Assembly (NCBI GenBank): GCA_965652145.1
Contig: CBFGTV010000060.1
Coordinates: forward strand, 1-20,615
Length of the DNA: 20,615 nt
Reading direction: 5' to 3'
From: CBFGTV01 sp965652145
GTDB lineage: Bacteria > Bacillota > Clostridia > Peptostreptococcales > Natronincolaceae
The notes beneath the pieces were generated by a model. The model made no database searches. It saw only the letters and a program-made list of their open reading frames with translations, and was not told the DNA's origin. Positions 6,542 through 14,783 of this stretch are shown here, in pieces (position 1 is the stretch's first letter; each line of letters opens with the position of its first letter). Made by a program: the position numbers and the translations under genes.

Positions 6542-8818
6542 TTATAATAAAGGATTTTCGTCCATCGCCTTTAAACGGTTCCACCGACGATCTATTTCCT
6601 GTTGAATTGCCATTAACTGATCTTCATGGTCATCCTGTAGTAAATGCTTCATGACCCCCAGTCGGCTAAAGAATTTTGAAACAGGCATTTTTTTATTGGA
6701 TCGTTCAGGATCATAGGTAATTTTGGTAATACCATGGTATATTTCAAATAATGGGAAGTAACAGCTTTCTACAGCAGTACCGATAACACTTCGCTGTTCC
6801 TCAGGGGGACTCTTCCAGTTTAAAGGACAGGCTGAAATGGCCTTTACATAGGCCAGCCCCTCGTGTTGAGCCACATATTGAGCCTTGGCAGCCTTTTTTA
6901 CATAATCTACAGGATGAGACTCAGCTACAGTAGCAATGTAGGGTATATGGGTACCGGCCATAATCATGGGAGTATCCTTATGGAAGGTACTTCTTCCGCC
7001 CCTTTGGAAGGTACTTTTACCTGGGAACTTGGGTCCCACAATAGAGGTCTTACTCTCTGCCATATGGGGTGTTGTATAGGATAGTTGATAGCCTGTATTC
7101 ATATAACCCCCGTTATCGTACTCAAAAATAATCATATTGTGGTTTCTCAGGGCCGTACCAATGGCTGGCCCCATTCCTATATCCATTCCACCGTCACCGC
7201 TTACCATGACGAAGGTAATTTCTAAATTCTTTGGTATTTCTCCTCTTCTTTGCTTTTCATGGAACATCTCTACCACACCGCTAAGGGTTGCTGAACCATT
7301 TTGAAATAAGTTGTGTATATAGGTTGATCTGAAGGATGTATAGGGATAACCGGTGGTGACAACCATTCCACAGCCTGTTTGAAATAAAAATACAACATAG
7401 CCCTTTAATCCCTTGGTAAAGAGGTTTAAATTGGGGAATATTCCGCAGCCGGGGCAGGCCTGATGACCAGGGGCGATTCTCTTGGGCATAACGGTCAGGT
7501 TTCGAGTATTAACCCCCTTTACAGATAATGTATTGGTTTTTTCGTCCCTTTCCACCGTTAAATGGTTTTCAAAATAATCGCTGACAACATTTTCTACATA
7601 TTTCTTGGGCTCATAATGCCGATTGCCCTCATAGGCACCCACATAATCAAAGGGGTTAGTTACTTTTTCTTCCCTTGCCACCTGCAATGCTTCTTCTAAA
7701 AGGGCCACTGCATCGTCTACATATAGCTCTTTACCCCCCAGCCCATAGATTCTGCTGAAAATGAGTGTCTTATTTTCCGGGTCATCCTTTAGCGTGGCTC
7801 TGATCTCGATACTCATGTTTCCAGCCTTGGCTCCGTAGCTTTCCTGACGATCTGCTACACAGAGGCCCTTAACGTTTTTAAATACCTGCTGTATCTCGTT
7901 TTTAGGCCAGGGGCGAATCACATTGGCTGAAACAACCCCCACCTTTTTCCCTTGCTTTCTAAGTAAATCTACCGCCTCAGTGGCCGTATCGAAGGAGGAA
8001 TTTAGTATGAACAGACAGGCCTCGGCATCCTCTACTCTATAGGTTTCCAATAAACTATAATATCTTCCCGTTAACCTCCCGTATTCTTCAAAAACCCTTG
8101 GCAATACTTCATAGGCTCGATCCATTGCCTTACTTAATTGTACCTTATTGTTAATCAGGTCCGGCTCATTCATGTAAGGGCCGATGGTAACAGGATTTTC
8201 AGGATCAAGGGCCGTATACTTGGGTCGATATTCGCCTATAAACTCCTGAACATGCTCCTTTTCTTTGAATATATCGTTCCTTCGTTTCTGATGACTGGTA
8301 AAGAACCCGTCACTGGTAATGATAACCGGCAGCATTACCTCTTCATGCTCTGCTACCTTGGTACCTATGATGTTAAAGTCGTAAACCCGCTGAGGGTCCT
8401 TGGCCATTAAAATGATCCATCCGGTATTTAAGGTGAACATTATATCACTGTGATCACCCTTTATATCAAGGGGACCCGATACACTTCTGGCCACCACATT
8501 TAACACCATGGGGGCCCTTGTTCCCGATTGAACGGGCAATTGTTCCAATGCGTAAAGTAACCCATTGGCAGAGGTAGCATTAATGACCCTTCCTCCAGCC
8601 ACCGCTGCACCATAGCAAATTCCTGCCGCTCCATGTTCTCCGTCTCCTGGTATAAGGACAATTTCATGATGTCCTTCTGCCTTATGGGAACTTAATTCCT
8701 CTGATATACCAGTAGAGGGGGTAATTGGAAAGTAACCCATCACATGAAAATTCATTTGGGTTGCCGCCAGGGCAGCCATTTCGTTACCATTTTTAAATAC
8801 TGCTTCCTGTGGTCTCAT
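6542..8818 (-). CDS. Fused alpha-beta subunit of 2-oxoacid:ferredoxin oxidoreductase (PorA-PorB type)
   Basis: Oxidative decarboxylation of a 2-oxoacid to acyl-CoA with reduction of ferredoxin. Residues 1 to about 395 are a PorA-like subunit, with YFPITPST (29-36) and a C-terminal transketolase-like domain (from about 265). Residues 440-758 are a PorB-like subunit. Its four expected [4Fe-4S] ligands are present: C455 and C458 (CPGCG), C483 (TGCGMV) and C664 (ACPLNW). The thiamine-diphosphate motif is GDGGMDIG (541-548) through YDNGGYMNTG (567-576), a PorB hallmark. No frameshift joins the parts, so the fusion looks natural. ATG start with GGGAG nine bases upstream; last gene of its operon, 17 bp after the PorG-PorD fusion gene. 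Substrate (pyruvate, a branched-chain or another 2-oxoacid) cannot be read from the sequence. Confidence 0.9.
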   Translation of the reverse strand: MRPQEAVFKNGNEMAALAATQMNFHVMGYFPITPSTGISEELSSHKAEGHHEIVLIPGDGEHGAAGICYGAAVAGGRVINATSANGLLYALEQLPVQSGTRAPMVLNVVARSVSGPLDIKGDHSDIMFTLNTGWIILMAKDPQRVYDFNIIGTKVAEHEEVMLPVIITSDGFFTSHQKRRNDIFKEKEHVQEFIGEYRPKYTALDPENPVTIGPYMNEPDLINNKVQLSKAMDRAYEVLPRVFEEYGRLTGRYYSLLETYRVEDAEACLFILNSSFDTATEAVDLLRKQGKKVGVVSANVIRPWPKNEIQQVFKNVKGLCVADRQESYGAKAGNMSIEIRATLKDDPENKTLIFSRIYGLGGKELYVDDAVALLEEALQVAREEKVTNPFDYVGAYEGNRHYEPKKYVENVVSDYFENHLTVERDEKTNTLSVKGVNTRNLTVMPKRIAPGHQACPGCGIFPNLNLFTKGLKGYVVFLFQTGCGMVVTTGYPYTSFRSTYIHNLFQNGSATLSGVVEMFHEKQRRGEIPKNLEITFVMVSGDGGMDIGMGPAIGTALRNHNMIIFEYDNGGYMNTGYQLSYTTPHMAESKTSIVGPKFPGKSTFQRGGRSTFHKDTPMIMAGTHIPYIATVAESHPVDYVKKAAKAQYVAQHEGLAYVKAISACPLNWKSPPEEQRSVIGTAVESCYFPLFEIYHGITKITYDPERSNKKMPVSKFFSRLGVMKHLLQDDHEDQLMAIQQEIDRRWNRLKAMDENPLL

Positions 8819-8835
8819 TTGTTTTCTCCCTTCCT

Positions 8836-9825
8836 TTACAATTTTGCCGTAATCTTTTCCACCTCATGGTCTGCCTCAAGCTCCTCTGTTAAGGCCTCCA
8901 CCGGGCAGACGTCAACACAGCGTAAGCATCCCTTGCAGAACTGGTAATCCAGCCCTAAATTGTACATTTGAATTTTCCCTTTATCGTCTTCCTTGGGAAC
9001 AAATTTAAAGCAATAATCAGGGCAGGTGGTTTCACACATACCGCAATGTATACATCTTCCTTCATGAAATAATGGAATTTTTCCCTGACGGCTGGATTGA
9101 TTGTTCTTTACAATACTACTGCCTGCCTCGATAACAACGCCGCCGATGGGTGCATTTTCATATCCCCATTGGCTCTTTCCCTCTTGAAAGGGGATGAAGG
9201 GATATTTTCCATCCTCATCAAAATCCTTTATCTCTATTTGTTCGTAGCCTGCTTCAAAGCCTCTTAAATTTGCCTTTAACTGATTTTCATATTTTTTTCC
9301 CAGGGTTTCTCGAATGGCCTCCTTCATTGCTTCTTTATCCATAAATTCCATGGCCCTGGTAATGGCTCCAATCATAACTGCATTCATTCTTACCTTTTCT
9401 TCATAGGCTATTCGGATGGCATCCACTGTAATTATCCTGCCCCCGGCCAGCCTGAGATAATCCCTGGCAGTCTCTGGTCTTTTATCAGTATTGATAACCA
9501 CTGTGGCATTGGCTTTGACTCCCGCCATAATGGGCAGTCTTGCCACCAGATTTTCATGAAAAACCCCTAAAATATGGGGCTCTGTCACCGGACTATTAAT
9601 ACGTATTGGATGATCATGATCACAATAACGAATGTAGGCGCTCACCGGTGTACCCTTTTTTTCTGAGCCATAGCTTGCAAAGTTTGAACCATTAAAGCCC
9701 ATTCCCACGACTCCGGCTTCAGCAATGATCTTGCCGGCCACATTGGCTCCCAGGCCGCCTATACTTTCTAAACGAATTTCAAAGAACCCAAACTGGTTCT
9801 TAATTGGTATGGTCCCCTTCTGCAC
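8836..9825 (-). CDS. Fused gamma-delta subunit of 2-oxoacid:ferredoxin oxidoreductase (PorG-PorD type)
   Basis: Partner of the alpha-beta fusion encoded just downstream. Residues 13 to about 190 are the gamma domain, with the GGLGANVAGK motif at 23-32 (CoA-side subunit). A linker follows, then a two-cluster ferredoxin: C258, C261, C264, C268 and C297, C300, C303, C307 in two CxxCxxCxxxC motifs, so two [4Fe-4S] clusters carry electrons from the TPP site to external ferredoxin. The 329-aa length equals gamma plus delta. The start is GTG, chosen because a perfect AAGGAGG lies eight bases upstream. Cytosolic. With the alpha-beta fusion it gives all four subunit types from two genes. Confidence 0.9.
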   Translation of the reverse strand: MQKGTIPIKNQFGFFEIRLESIGGLGANVAGKIIAEAGVVGMGFNGSNFASYGSEKKGTPVSAYIRYCDHDHPIRINSPVTEPHILGVFHENLVARLPIMAGVKANATVVINTDKRPETARDYLRLAGGRIITVDAIRIAYEEKVRMNAVMIGAITRAMEFMDKEAMKEAIRETLGKKYENQLKANLRGFEAGYEQIEIKDFDEDGKYPFIPFQEGKSQWGYENAPIGGVVIEAGSSIVKNNQSSRQGKIPLFHEGRCIHCGMCETTCPDYCFKFVPKEDDKGKIQMYNLGLDYQFCKGCLRCVDVCPVEALTEELEADHEVEKITAKL

Positions 9826-9864
9826 AAGAAATTCCTCCTTCTTTCTGATTGATAAAGCAATATT

Positions 9865-10071
9865 TTAATTTAATTCTTGAATATAATTTTTTAATGCTTC
9901 GCCTTCTTCTTCCTTACATTTCAGTATTTTTATGTTTTCTGTATCAAAATTCTTCAGATATACTGTAAATAAATGATCTCGCTCATCAGTTTCAAAAAAT
10001 ATACATCGGTATCCCTTTTCATAGGAGCTTTGGAAATCTTGAATAATTGGTGGTTGGTTTTTATCCTTCAT
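9865..10071 (-). CDS. Small protein of unknown function at the head of the Por operon
   Basis: A 68-residue protein starting MKDKNQPPIIQDFQ. I chose the ATG at 10069-10071 because AAAGGA lies eight to nine bases upstream; the frame could extend to 10134 but with no ribosome binding site. The protein is hydrophilic with an aromatic strand-like centre (YRCIFFETDE, HLFTVYLKNF) and an acidic C-terminal helix. There is no cysteine cluster motif or membrane segment. It precedes the PorG-PorD fusion gene by 39 bp on the same strand, so it is probably the first gene of that operon. I do not recognise the family; a small accessory subunit is only a guess. Confidence 0.6.
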   Translation of the reverse strand: MKDKNQPPIIQDFQSSYEKGYRCIFFETDERDHLFTVYLKNFDTENIKILKCKEEEGEALKNYIQELN

Positions 10072-10246
10072 AGCCCTGTTCCTTTCTTTTATAATTGCTC
10101 TACCAGTTTTGCTATCTAAAAATAGAATAATCAAAAGCCCTTAACTTTATACACCTTCAATCAATTAGCATAGGTTCTTCCGGTTTTTCTTTAAATTATT
10201 GGGCAAACAAAGTGAAATTAAGTAGTTCTAATTAGTGTAATAATAA

Positions 10247-10290
10247 AATAAAGTCTACCCTTGAAAAGCTTTAAATAGGTAGACTTTATT
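10247..10290. terminator. 13-bp perfect hairpin in the divergent spacer
   Basis: AATAAAGTCTACC (10247-10259) and GGTAGACTTTATT (10278-10290) pair perfectly around an 18-base loop that itself contains AAAGCTTT. It looks like a bidirectional terminator, yet no gene ends here: one flank leads to the 68-aa gene (leftward) and the other to the riboswitch operon (rightward). It may insulate the divergent units, or be a leader hairpin of the Por operon. Confidence 0.55.
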
Positions 10291-10401
10291 AAAATACATT
10301 ACAGATATTATAACTTTCCAATAATTTATATTAATTTATCCTTTCCTATCCATGTATTATAAAAAATCCATTAAAATTTGATTAAATATTCAGTAATTTT
10401 A

Positions 10402-10431
10402 TTGACCCGATAATTTATTTTATAGTATAAT
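10402..10431 (+). promoter_or_regulatory. Sigma-A promoter of the riboswitch-controlled operon
   Basis: TTGACC (10402-10407) and TATAAT (10426-10431) with an 18-bp spacer. Transcription would start near 10438, leaving about 45 nt before the riboswitch and a leader of roughly 350 nt before the first start codon. Confidence 0.7.
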
Positions 10432-10483
10432 ATGATAACCATAAATTTACTTATAATGGCAACAACTGTTTAATTGAATATTT

Positions 10484-10602
10484 CGCTGAATTCTTAGGAA
10501 GCGGGGGAACCAATTTTTTGGGGTGAATCCCTTTTTAGGGTAGGGTCAAATACCTTTCGATCCGAATCCGGCAGCTAACCTCGTAAGCGTTGAAGGGAAG
10601 AA
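10484..10602 (+). ncRNA. c-di-AMP riboswitch (ydaO/yuaA class)
   Basis: The leader carries the conserved ydaO/yuaA blocks in order: CGCTGAATTC (10484-10493), GCGGGGGAACCAA (10501-10513), GGGGTGAATCCC (10520-10531), a short hairpin then TAGGG (10541-10545), TACCTTTCGATCCGAATCCG (10551-10570), CAGCTAACCTCGTAAGCG (10572-10589) and GAAGGGAAG (10592-10600). CGCT near the 5' end can pair with AGCG near the 3' end. This class binds cyclic di-AMP and usually turns expression off when bound. An intrinsic terminator at 10648-10674 provides the expression platform. Typical regulons are potassium transport, osmolyte transport and cell wall enzymes, so an opine-dehydrogenase/B12 operon downstream is unusual. 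Confidence 0.92.
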
Positions 10603-10631
10603 GCTAGCATGGTATACCTTTTGTGTATACC
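10602..10631 (+). promoter_or_regulatory. Candidate antiterminator strand and linker hairpin
   Basis: AGCTAGCATGG (10602-10612), directly after the aptamer, can pair with CCATAGCT (10661-10668), the 3' arm of the terminator, if two bases bulge. That pairing would exclude the terminator. GGTATAC (10611-10617) can instead pair with GTATACC (10625-10631) in a small linker hairpin. The switching model is inferred from base pairing only. Confidence 0.4.
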
Positions 10632-10647
10632 CACTTTTAATATGCCT

Positions 10648-10674
10648 GGGCTATGGTCTTCCATAGCTCTTTTT
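10648..10674 (+). terminator. Riboswitch-controlled intrinsic terminator
   Basis: GGGCTATGG (10648-10656) pairs with CCATAGCTC (10661-10669) through nine pairs, one of them G-U, around TCTT, followed by TTTTT. It sits between the c-di-AMP aptamer and the first gene, about 115 bp before its start, as expected of an attenuator. Confidence 0.85.
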
Positions 10675-10790
10675 ATGCCCTTCAACCCACTTTCTTATGA
10701 TTTGATCCAGCAAGTTTTTATCTGTTTTCAAAGGCTTTTCATGTTGGTGATCAATTAGATGTAATGTAAAGAAAGGCGGGACATATTAAG

Positions 10791-11927
10791 ATGAAAAAGA
10801 TATTGAAGGATCTTAGCTTTGCAATTATCGGTGCCGGCAGCGGAGGTCAGGCCCTGGCAGGTTATTTAGCCGCCATGGGCTACAGGGTTAATCTTTATAA
10901 CCGAAGCATAGCTAATATTAAAGACATTGCAGATAAGAAAACCATCAGGCTTACCGGTACAATCAACTGTACTGGTAAACTGAACATGGTAACCGACTGC
11001 CTGGAAAGGGCTGTGAGTCACACCGATATTATTATGGTGGTTTTACCTGCCAGCGCTCACCGGGAAATTGCCCTACGGCTGACCCCTATTGTCACCCCAA
11101 ATCAATATATTGTTTTAAATCCCGGCAGAACCGGTGGTGCCCTGGAATTCAATTCAATTTTTAATATGCACCATTCCTATAAAAAAATATGTATTGTCGA
11201 AGCCCAGACATTGCTGTTTGCTTGCAGAATACAGGCCCCAGGGGTAGTGAAAATCTTTAGTAAAAAGAGGGAGGTTAAGGTGGCTGCCTTTCCTGCCATT
11301 GAAACCATGAGCTTCATTCGATTAATAGAGCATCCATTTCCGGAATTTATTCCTGTATCCAACGTTTTAGAAACCAGCTTTAATAATATCGGTGCCGTCC
11401 TGCATCCAATCCCTACTGTACTAAATTGTGGCCGTATTGAAGATACCCGGGGAAATTTTCAATATTATATTGAAGGGATTACACCCTCAATCGAAAGGAT
11501 TATTCGGCAGGTAGATGAGGAAAGAATTCAGGTGGCCAGGGCCCTGGGGGTTGAGGCAGTATCTGTAATGGATTGGTTAAGCAGCACCTATCACACCCAA
11601 GGTGATACCCTTTGTGAGGCCTTAAGAAATACCAAGGGATATTGGGGAATTATGGCTCCTTCAACCATGGATACCCGTTATATTTTTGAAGATATTCCCC
11701 AAAGCCTGGTGCCGATTTACGATATGGCCCTTCATCTGGGTATTGATACCCCTACAATCGCCTCGATTATTCACCTGGCCTCTACAATTCACAATGTTGA
11801 CTACCTTAAATATGGCAGAGGCGTTAAGGAAATGGGCCTTAGCAATTTATTAACCACAATGGATATTCTTCATTATGTTGAAACAGGAGAGTTTCCTGTC
11901 ATGGAAGAAAGGCTGGTGAACCTATGA
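10791..11927 (+). CDS. Octopine/nopaline dehydrogenase-family NAD(P)-dependent oxidoreductase
   Basis: Opine-type dehydrogenases reversibly condense an amino acid with a 2-oxoacid, or oxidise the secondary amine back. The N-terminal Rossmann domain has the dinucleotide motif GAGSGGQA (14-21). The C-terminal helical domain (about 195-370) carries the family-type NNIGAVLHPIPTVLNCG block with the likely catalytic histidine, and a YWGIMAP segment. Length 378 aa fits the family. ATG start with a modest AAGGCGGG about 12 bases upstream. It is the first gene of a two-gene operon under the c-di-AMP riboswitch and overlaps the B12 protein gene by ATGA, implying coupled translation. Close relatives are often annotated only by family, so the substrate is unknown. 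Cytosolic. Confidence 0.8.
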   Translation: MKKILKDLSFAIIGAGSGGQALAGYLAAMGYRVNLYNRSIANIKDIADKKTIRLTGTINCTGKLNMVTDCLERAVSHTDIIMVVLPASAHREIALRLTPIVTPNQYIVLNPGRTGGALEFNSIFNMHHSYKKICIVEAQTLLFACRIQAPGVVKIFSKKREVKVAAFPAIETMSFIRLIEHPFPEFIPVSNVLETSFNNIGAVLHPIPTVLNCGRIEDTRGNFQYYIEGITPSIERIIRQVDEERIQVARALGVEAVSVMDWLSSTYHTQGDTLCEALRNTKGYWGIMAPSTMDTRYIFEDIPQSLVPIYDMALHLGIDTPTIASIIHLASTIHNVDYLKYGRGVKEMGLSNLLTTMDILHYVETGEFPVMEERLVNL

Positions 11928-13582
11928 AAAGAAAGCTCCTGGGGGCAGCAATTGGAACCTGTGTTCATATAGGCGGTATTGTAAACTTTTTCAGGCAGGC
12001 GGAAGAAGAAGGCCATGAGACAATCTTTTTGGGCGCTGCCGTTTCCATTAAGAACTTGGTGGCGGCGGTTATTCAACATAAACCTGATACTGTTTGCGTT
12101 GGCTATCGTCTAACGCCGGATACCGTTGTACCCTTACTGGATGAGCTTGGCCAAATCATTACAGAAAATAATCAGCTTCAAAAAATAACCTGGATTTTTG
12201 GCGGTACCCGGCCTGTGGCTCAAATAGCAATGAACTACCCATTCTTCAGTAAGATATTTGATGGTACTGAAGACCTTGATGATACAATTCAATATCTAAA
12301 AGGAAACCATCTTAAAAGGGTAGATGAGTGGTATCCGCAAACTTTAGTTGAACGTATCAGCAGTAAGCAGCCCTACCCTATTCTAAGGCACCATTTTGGC
12401 CTGCCCTCTTTGGAAGATACCTTTGAAGGAATAAAAAAAATAGCTGATGCAAGGGTTTTAGACGTTATTTCCATCGGCCCTGATCAAAATGCCCAGGAAA
12501 ATTTCTTTACCCCCGAGAAGATGAACCACGACTTCGACGGGGCCGGTGGAGTGCCCCTTCGAACAAAAGAGGACTTTGAAAGGCTTTATGAATGCTCCAG
12601 GAGGGGAAATTACCCCCTGCTTAGGTGCTACAGCGGCACCACGGAGGTATTTCAATTTGCTTCTTTGCTAAGGGATACAATTCACAATGCCTGGTGTGCC
12701 GTTCCTTTATGCTGGTACAATGTGCTGGATGGCCGTGGCCCCCGTTCTGTGGTTGATTCTATTCGGGAGGGTCAGGCCCTTATGGAATGGCATGGTGCTA
12801 ATGATATTCCCCTGGAGGTTAATGAAGCCCACCACTGGAGTCTGAGGGATGCCCACGATACCATTGGCGTTGCCATGGCTTTTCTGGGAGCCTATAATGC
12901 CAAAAAAATGGGCATTAAAAGCTATATTGCTCAATTCATGTTTAATGTTCCCCCGGCTATGCATCATAAAATGGATTTAGCTAAGATGCTGGCTAAGATT
13001 GAGTTAATTGAATCTCTTGCAGATAATCATTTTACAGTATACCGCCAGGCCAGGGCAGGGCTGGCCAGCCTAAGTGCCGATTTAGATGTGGCCAAGGGAC
13101 AGCTGGCGGCTTCTACCTATTTAGCCATGGCAATTAAGCCCCACATTATACACGTAGTAGGCTTTTGTGAAGCTGATCATGCTGCAAAGCCTGAGGATGT
13201 CATTGAAAGCTGTAAAATAGTCAGGGGCGTCATTCGCTCAACCCTTCATGGTATGGCAGATATGACCCAGGATAATGAGGTAATGACCCGAAAACAAGAG
13301 CTGATCTTAGAGGCACGTTATTTGCTTGATATGCTTAAGAACCTATACCCTCTATCTCAAGACCCCTGGGCTGAGGCTGAGGTATTGGCTGATGCTATAA
13401 AAAGAGGAATTATTGATGCTCCCCATCTAAAAGGAAATTCATATGCCTATGGTGGCCTGGAAACCAGAATGATTGATGGTAAATGTCTGGCCTATAGTCG
13501 ACAGTTCAATAGGCCCGTCTCTGAGAAGGAACGCCTGGAGCTTCTACTCAACAAAGATCAAGCAGGCTTTGCTTCTGCATAA
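11924..13582 (+). CDS. B12-binding domain fused to a glutamate-mutase-epsilon-like domain
   Basis: Putative adenosylcobalamin-dependent mutase. Residues 1 to about 130 look like a MutS-type B12-binding domain: GTCVHIGGIVNFF (11-23) corresponds to the DxHxxG motif with H15 and G18 kept but the Asp replaced by C13. VGYRLTP (59-65) and FGGTRP (92-97) take the places of the SxL and GG motifs. From about 150 to 552 the sequence resembles glutamate mutase subunit E. The match is clearest at the C-terminus, where RGIIDAPHLKGNSYAYGG and the following DGKCLAYSRQFNRPVSEKERLE parallel the MutE tail. Free-standing MutS and MutE are normally separate genes. The start overlaps the upstream stop (ATGA) and the gene ends at a strong terminator. 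Family assignment is from memory of motifs; substrate unknown. Confidence 0.7.
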   Translation: MKRKLLGAAIGTCVHIGGIVNFFRQAEEEGHETIFLGAAVSIKNLVAAVIQHKPDTVCVGYRLTPDTVVPLLDELGQIITENNQLQKITWIFGGTRPVAQIAMNYPFFSKIFDGTEDLDDTIQYLKGNHLKRVDEWYPQTLVERISSKQPYPILRHHFGLPSLEDTFEGIKKIADARVLDVISIGPDQNAQENFFTPEKMNHDFDGAGGVPLRTKEDFERLYECSRRGNYPLLRCYSGTTEVFQFASLLRDTIHNAWCAVPLCWYNVLDGRGPRSVVDSIREGQALMEWHGANDIPLEVNEAHHWSLRDAHDTIGVAMAFLGAYNAKKMGIKSYIAQFMFNVPPAMHHKMDLAKMLAKIELIESLADNHFTVYRQARAGLASLSADLDVAKGQLAASTYLAMAIKPHIIHVVGFCEADHAAKPEDVIESCKIVRGVIRSTLHGMADMTQDNEVMTRKQELILEARYLLDMLKNLYPLSQDPWAEAEVLADAIKRGIIDAPHLKGNSYAYGGLETRMIDGKCLAYSRQFNRPVSEKERLELLLNKDQAGFASA

Positions 13583-13617
13583 AAAAGGTAATTCCTGATT
13601 AAGGAATTACCTTTTTT
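13581..13617. terminator. Bidirectional terminator between the convergent operons
   Basis: AAAAAAGGTAATTCC (13581-13595) and GGAATTACCTTTTTT (13603-13617) pair perfectly around a seven-base loop. A-runs and T-runs on both sides let it stop the B12 operon (+) and the deacylase operon (-). It begins inside the stop codon of the + gene and ends one base before the stop codon of the minus gene. Confidence 0.93.
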
Positions 13618-13618
13618 T

Positions 13619-14782
13619 CTATTTTATTGTATGATCAAATTCCCATTTTATATCCTTTAGCAATGCTTCGTTAGTAAGTATATCTGCTGCGGTCATCACC
13701 AGGGCATAAATGGTTTGCATCATGGAATCATAGGCCAGATCTGTGTCGGTTGCATCTCTAAATTCAACGGTATGGGCGGGTAAATCTTCTTTACATATTT
13801 GAAAATATGGATGTATTGTCGGTACCAGCTGGCTCACATTACCTATATCAAGGGAGCCTGTACCCTCCCTTTGGGAATGAATTTCTTCAATGCCTACTTC
13901 TTTGCACCACTTATAATAAAGATCTGATAGGGCTTGATTTGTCACCAAGTTGTCATAGCTGGCCTCGTAATTACTTATTTCCAGCTCAGCTCCTGCCGCC
14001 AGGGCCCCACCCCTGGCACAATTTTTTACCTTTTCAACCAGCTCCATTAAATAGGTCTTGGTAGTGGCCCTTACATAAAACTGGGCAATGGCCAGCTCTG
14101 GAACAATATTGGCTGCCTTTCCTCCCTCTGTAATAATGCCATGAATTCGGGCAGTAGGCAAGATATGCTGTCTTAGGCTGTTGATATTGACGAAGGTATG
14201 GATGGCAGCATCTAAAGCGTTGATACCCTTTTCCGGTGAAGCCGCCGCATGGGCTGACCTTCCCTTAAAGGTAAACTGAAGAGCCTCCATAGCCAGGGAT
14301 GAACCACTTCGATAATGCTTGCTGCCTGGATGAACCTCCAGGGCTATGTCTACATCCTTAAAGGCTCCCTTCTCTGCCATGATCACCTTTGCCCCACTGG
14401 TCTCTTCGGCAGGAGTACCATAAATCACCACCCTGCCCTTTAGGTCTTTAATAATCTTACTTAATACAATACCGGCCCCTGTGTTGGTGGCCCCCAACAG
14501 ATTATGGCCACAGCCATGTCCGATACCCGGAAGGGCATCATATTCCGATAAAAATGCAATAGTTGGCCCTGGCTTTGAACTGTCATAGACTGCTTTAAAG
14601 GCGGTTTCTATCCCCAAATAGCTCTCTTCTACCTCAAAGCCGTGGTTTTTTAACAGTTCAACATGGGCTCTGCAGGCTTTATACTCTCCATAGCCCAGCT
14701 CTGGATTGGCTAAAATATATCGGCTGAGCTGAATTAGCTCTGCCTTGATCTTTTTCCCTGCTTCCTTAACCCGATACAGCAT
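13619..14782 (-). CDS. M20D-family amidohydrolase (aminobenzoyl-glutamate hydrolase/aminoacylase-like)
   Basis: Metal-dependent hydrolase cleaving an amide between an acyl group and an amino acid or dipeptide-like moiety. The M20D features are present: GHGCGHNLLG with C91 and H93, the catalytic/metal glutamates E126-E127 in TPAEETSGAK, and the metal histidine H151 in LEVHPGSKH. A dimerisation domain begins near FKGRSAHAAASPEKG (172-186). Length 387 aa is typical of the p-aminobenzoyl-glutamate hydrolase/YxeP group. ATG start with AGGAGG seven bases upstream, one base after the stop of the D-aminoacylase gene, so they are co-transcribed. Last gene of the operon; cytosolic, no signal peptide. 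Exact substrate cannot be told. Confidence 0.88.
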   Translation of the reverse strand: MLYRVKEAGKKIKAELIQLSRYILANPELGYGEYKACRAHVELLKNHGFEVEESYLGIETAFKAVYDSSKPGPTIAFLSEYDALPGIGHGCGHNLLGATNTGAGIVLSKIIKDLKGRVVIYGTPAEETSGAKVIMAEKGAFKDVDIALEVHPGSKHYRSGSSLAMEALQFTFKGRSAHAAASPEKGINALDAAIHTFVNINSLRQHILPTARIHGIITEGGKAANIVPELAIAQFYVRATTKTYLMELVEKVKNCARGGALAAGAELEISNYEASYDNLVTNQALSDLYYKWCKEVGIEEIHSQREGTGSLDIGNVSQLVPTIHPYFQICKEDLPAHTVEFRDATDTDLAYDSMMQTIYALVMTAADILTNEALLKDIKWEFDHTIK

Positions 14783-14783
14783 G

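Noticed and set aside
10072..10134. Longer version of the 68-aa protein starting at 10134
   Set aside because: The extra 21 codons lack a ribosome binding site, while the ATG at 10071 has AAAGGA at good spacing.
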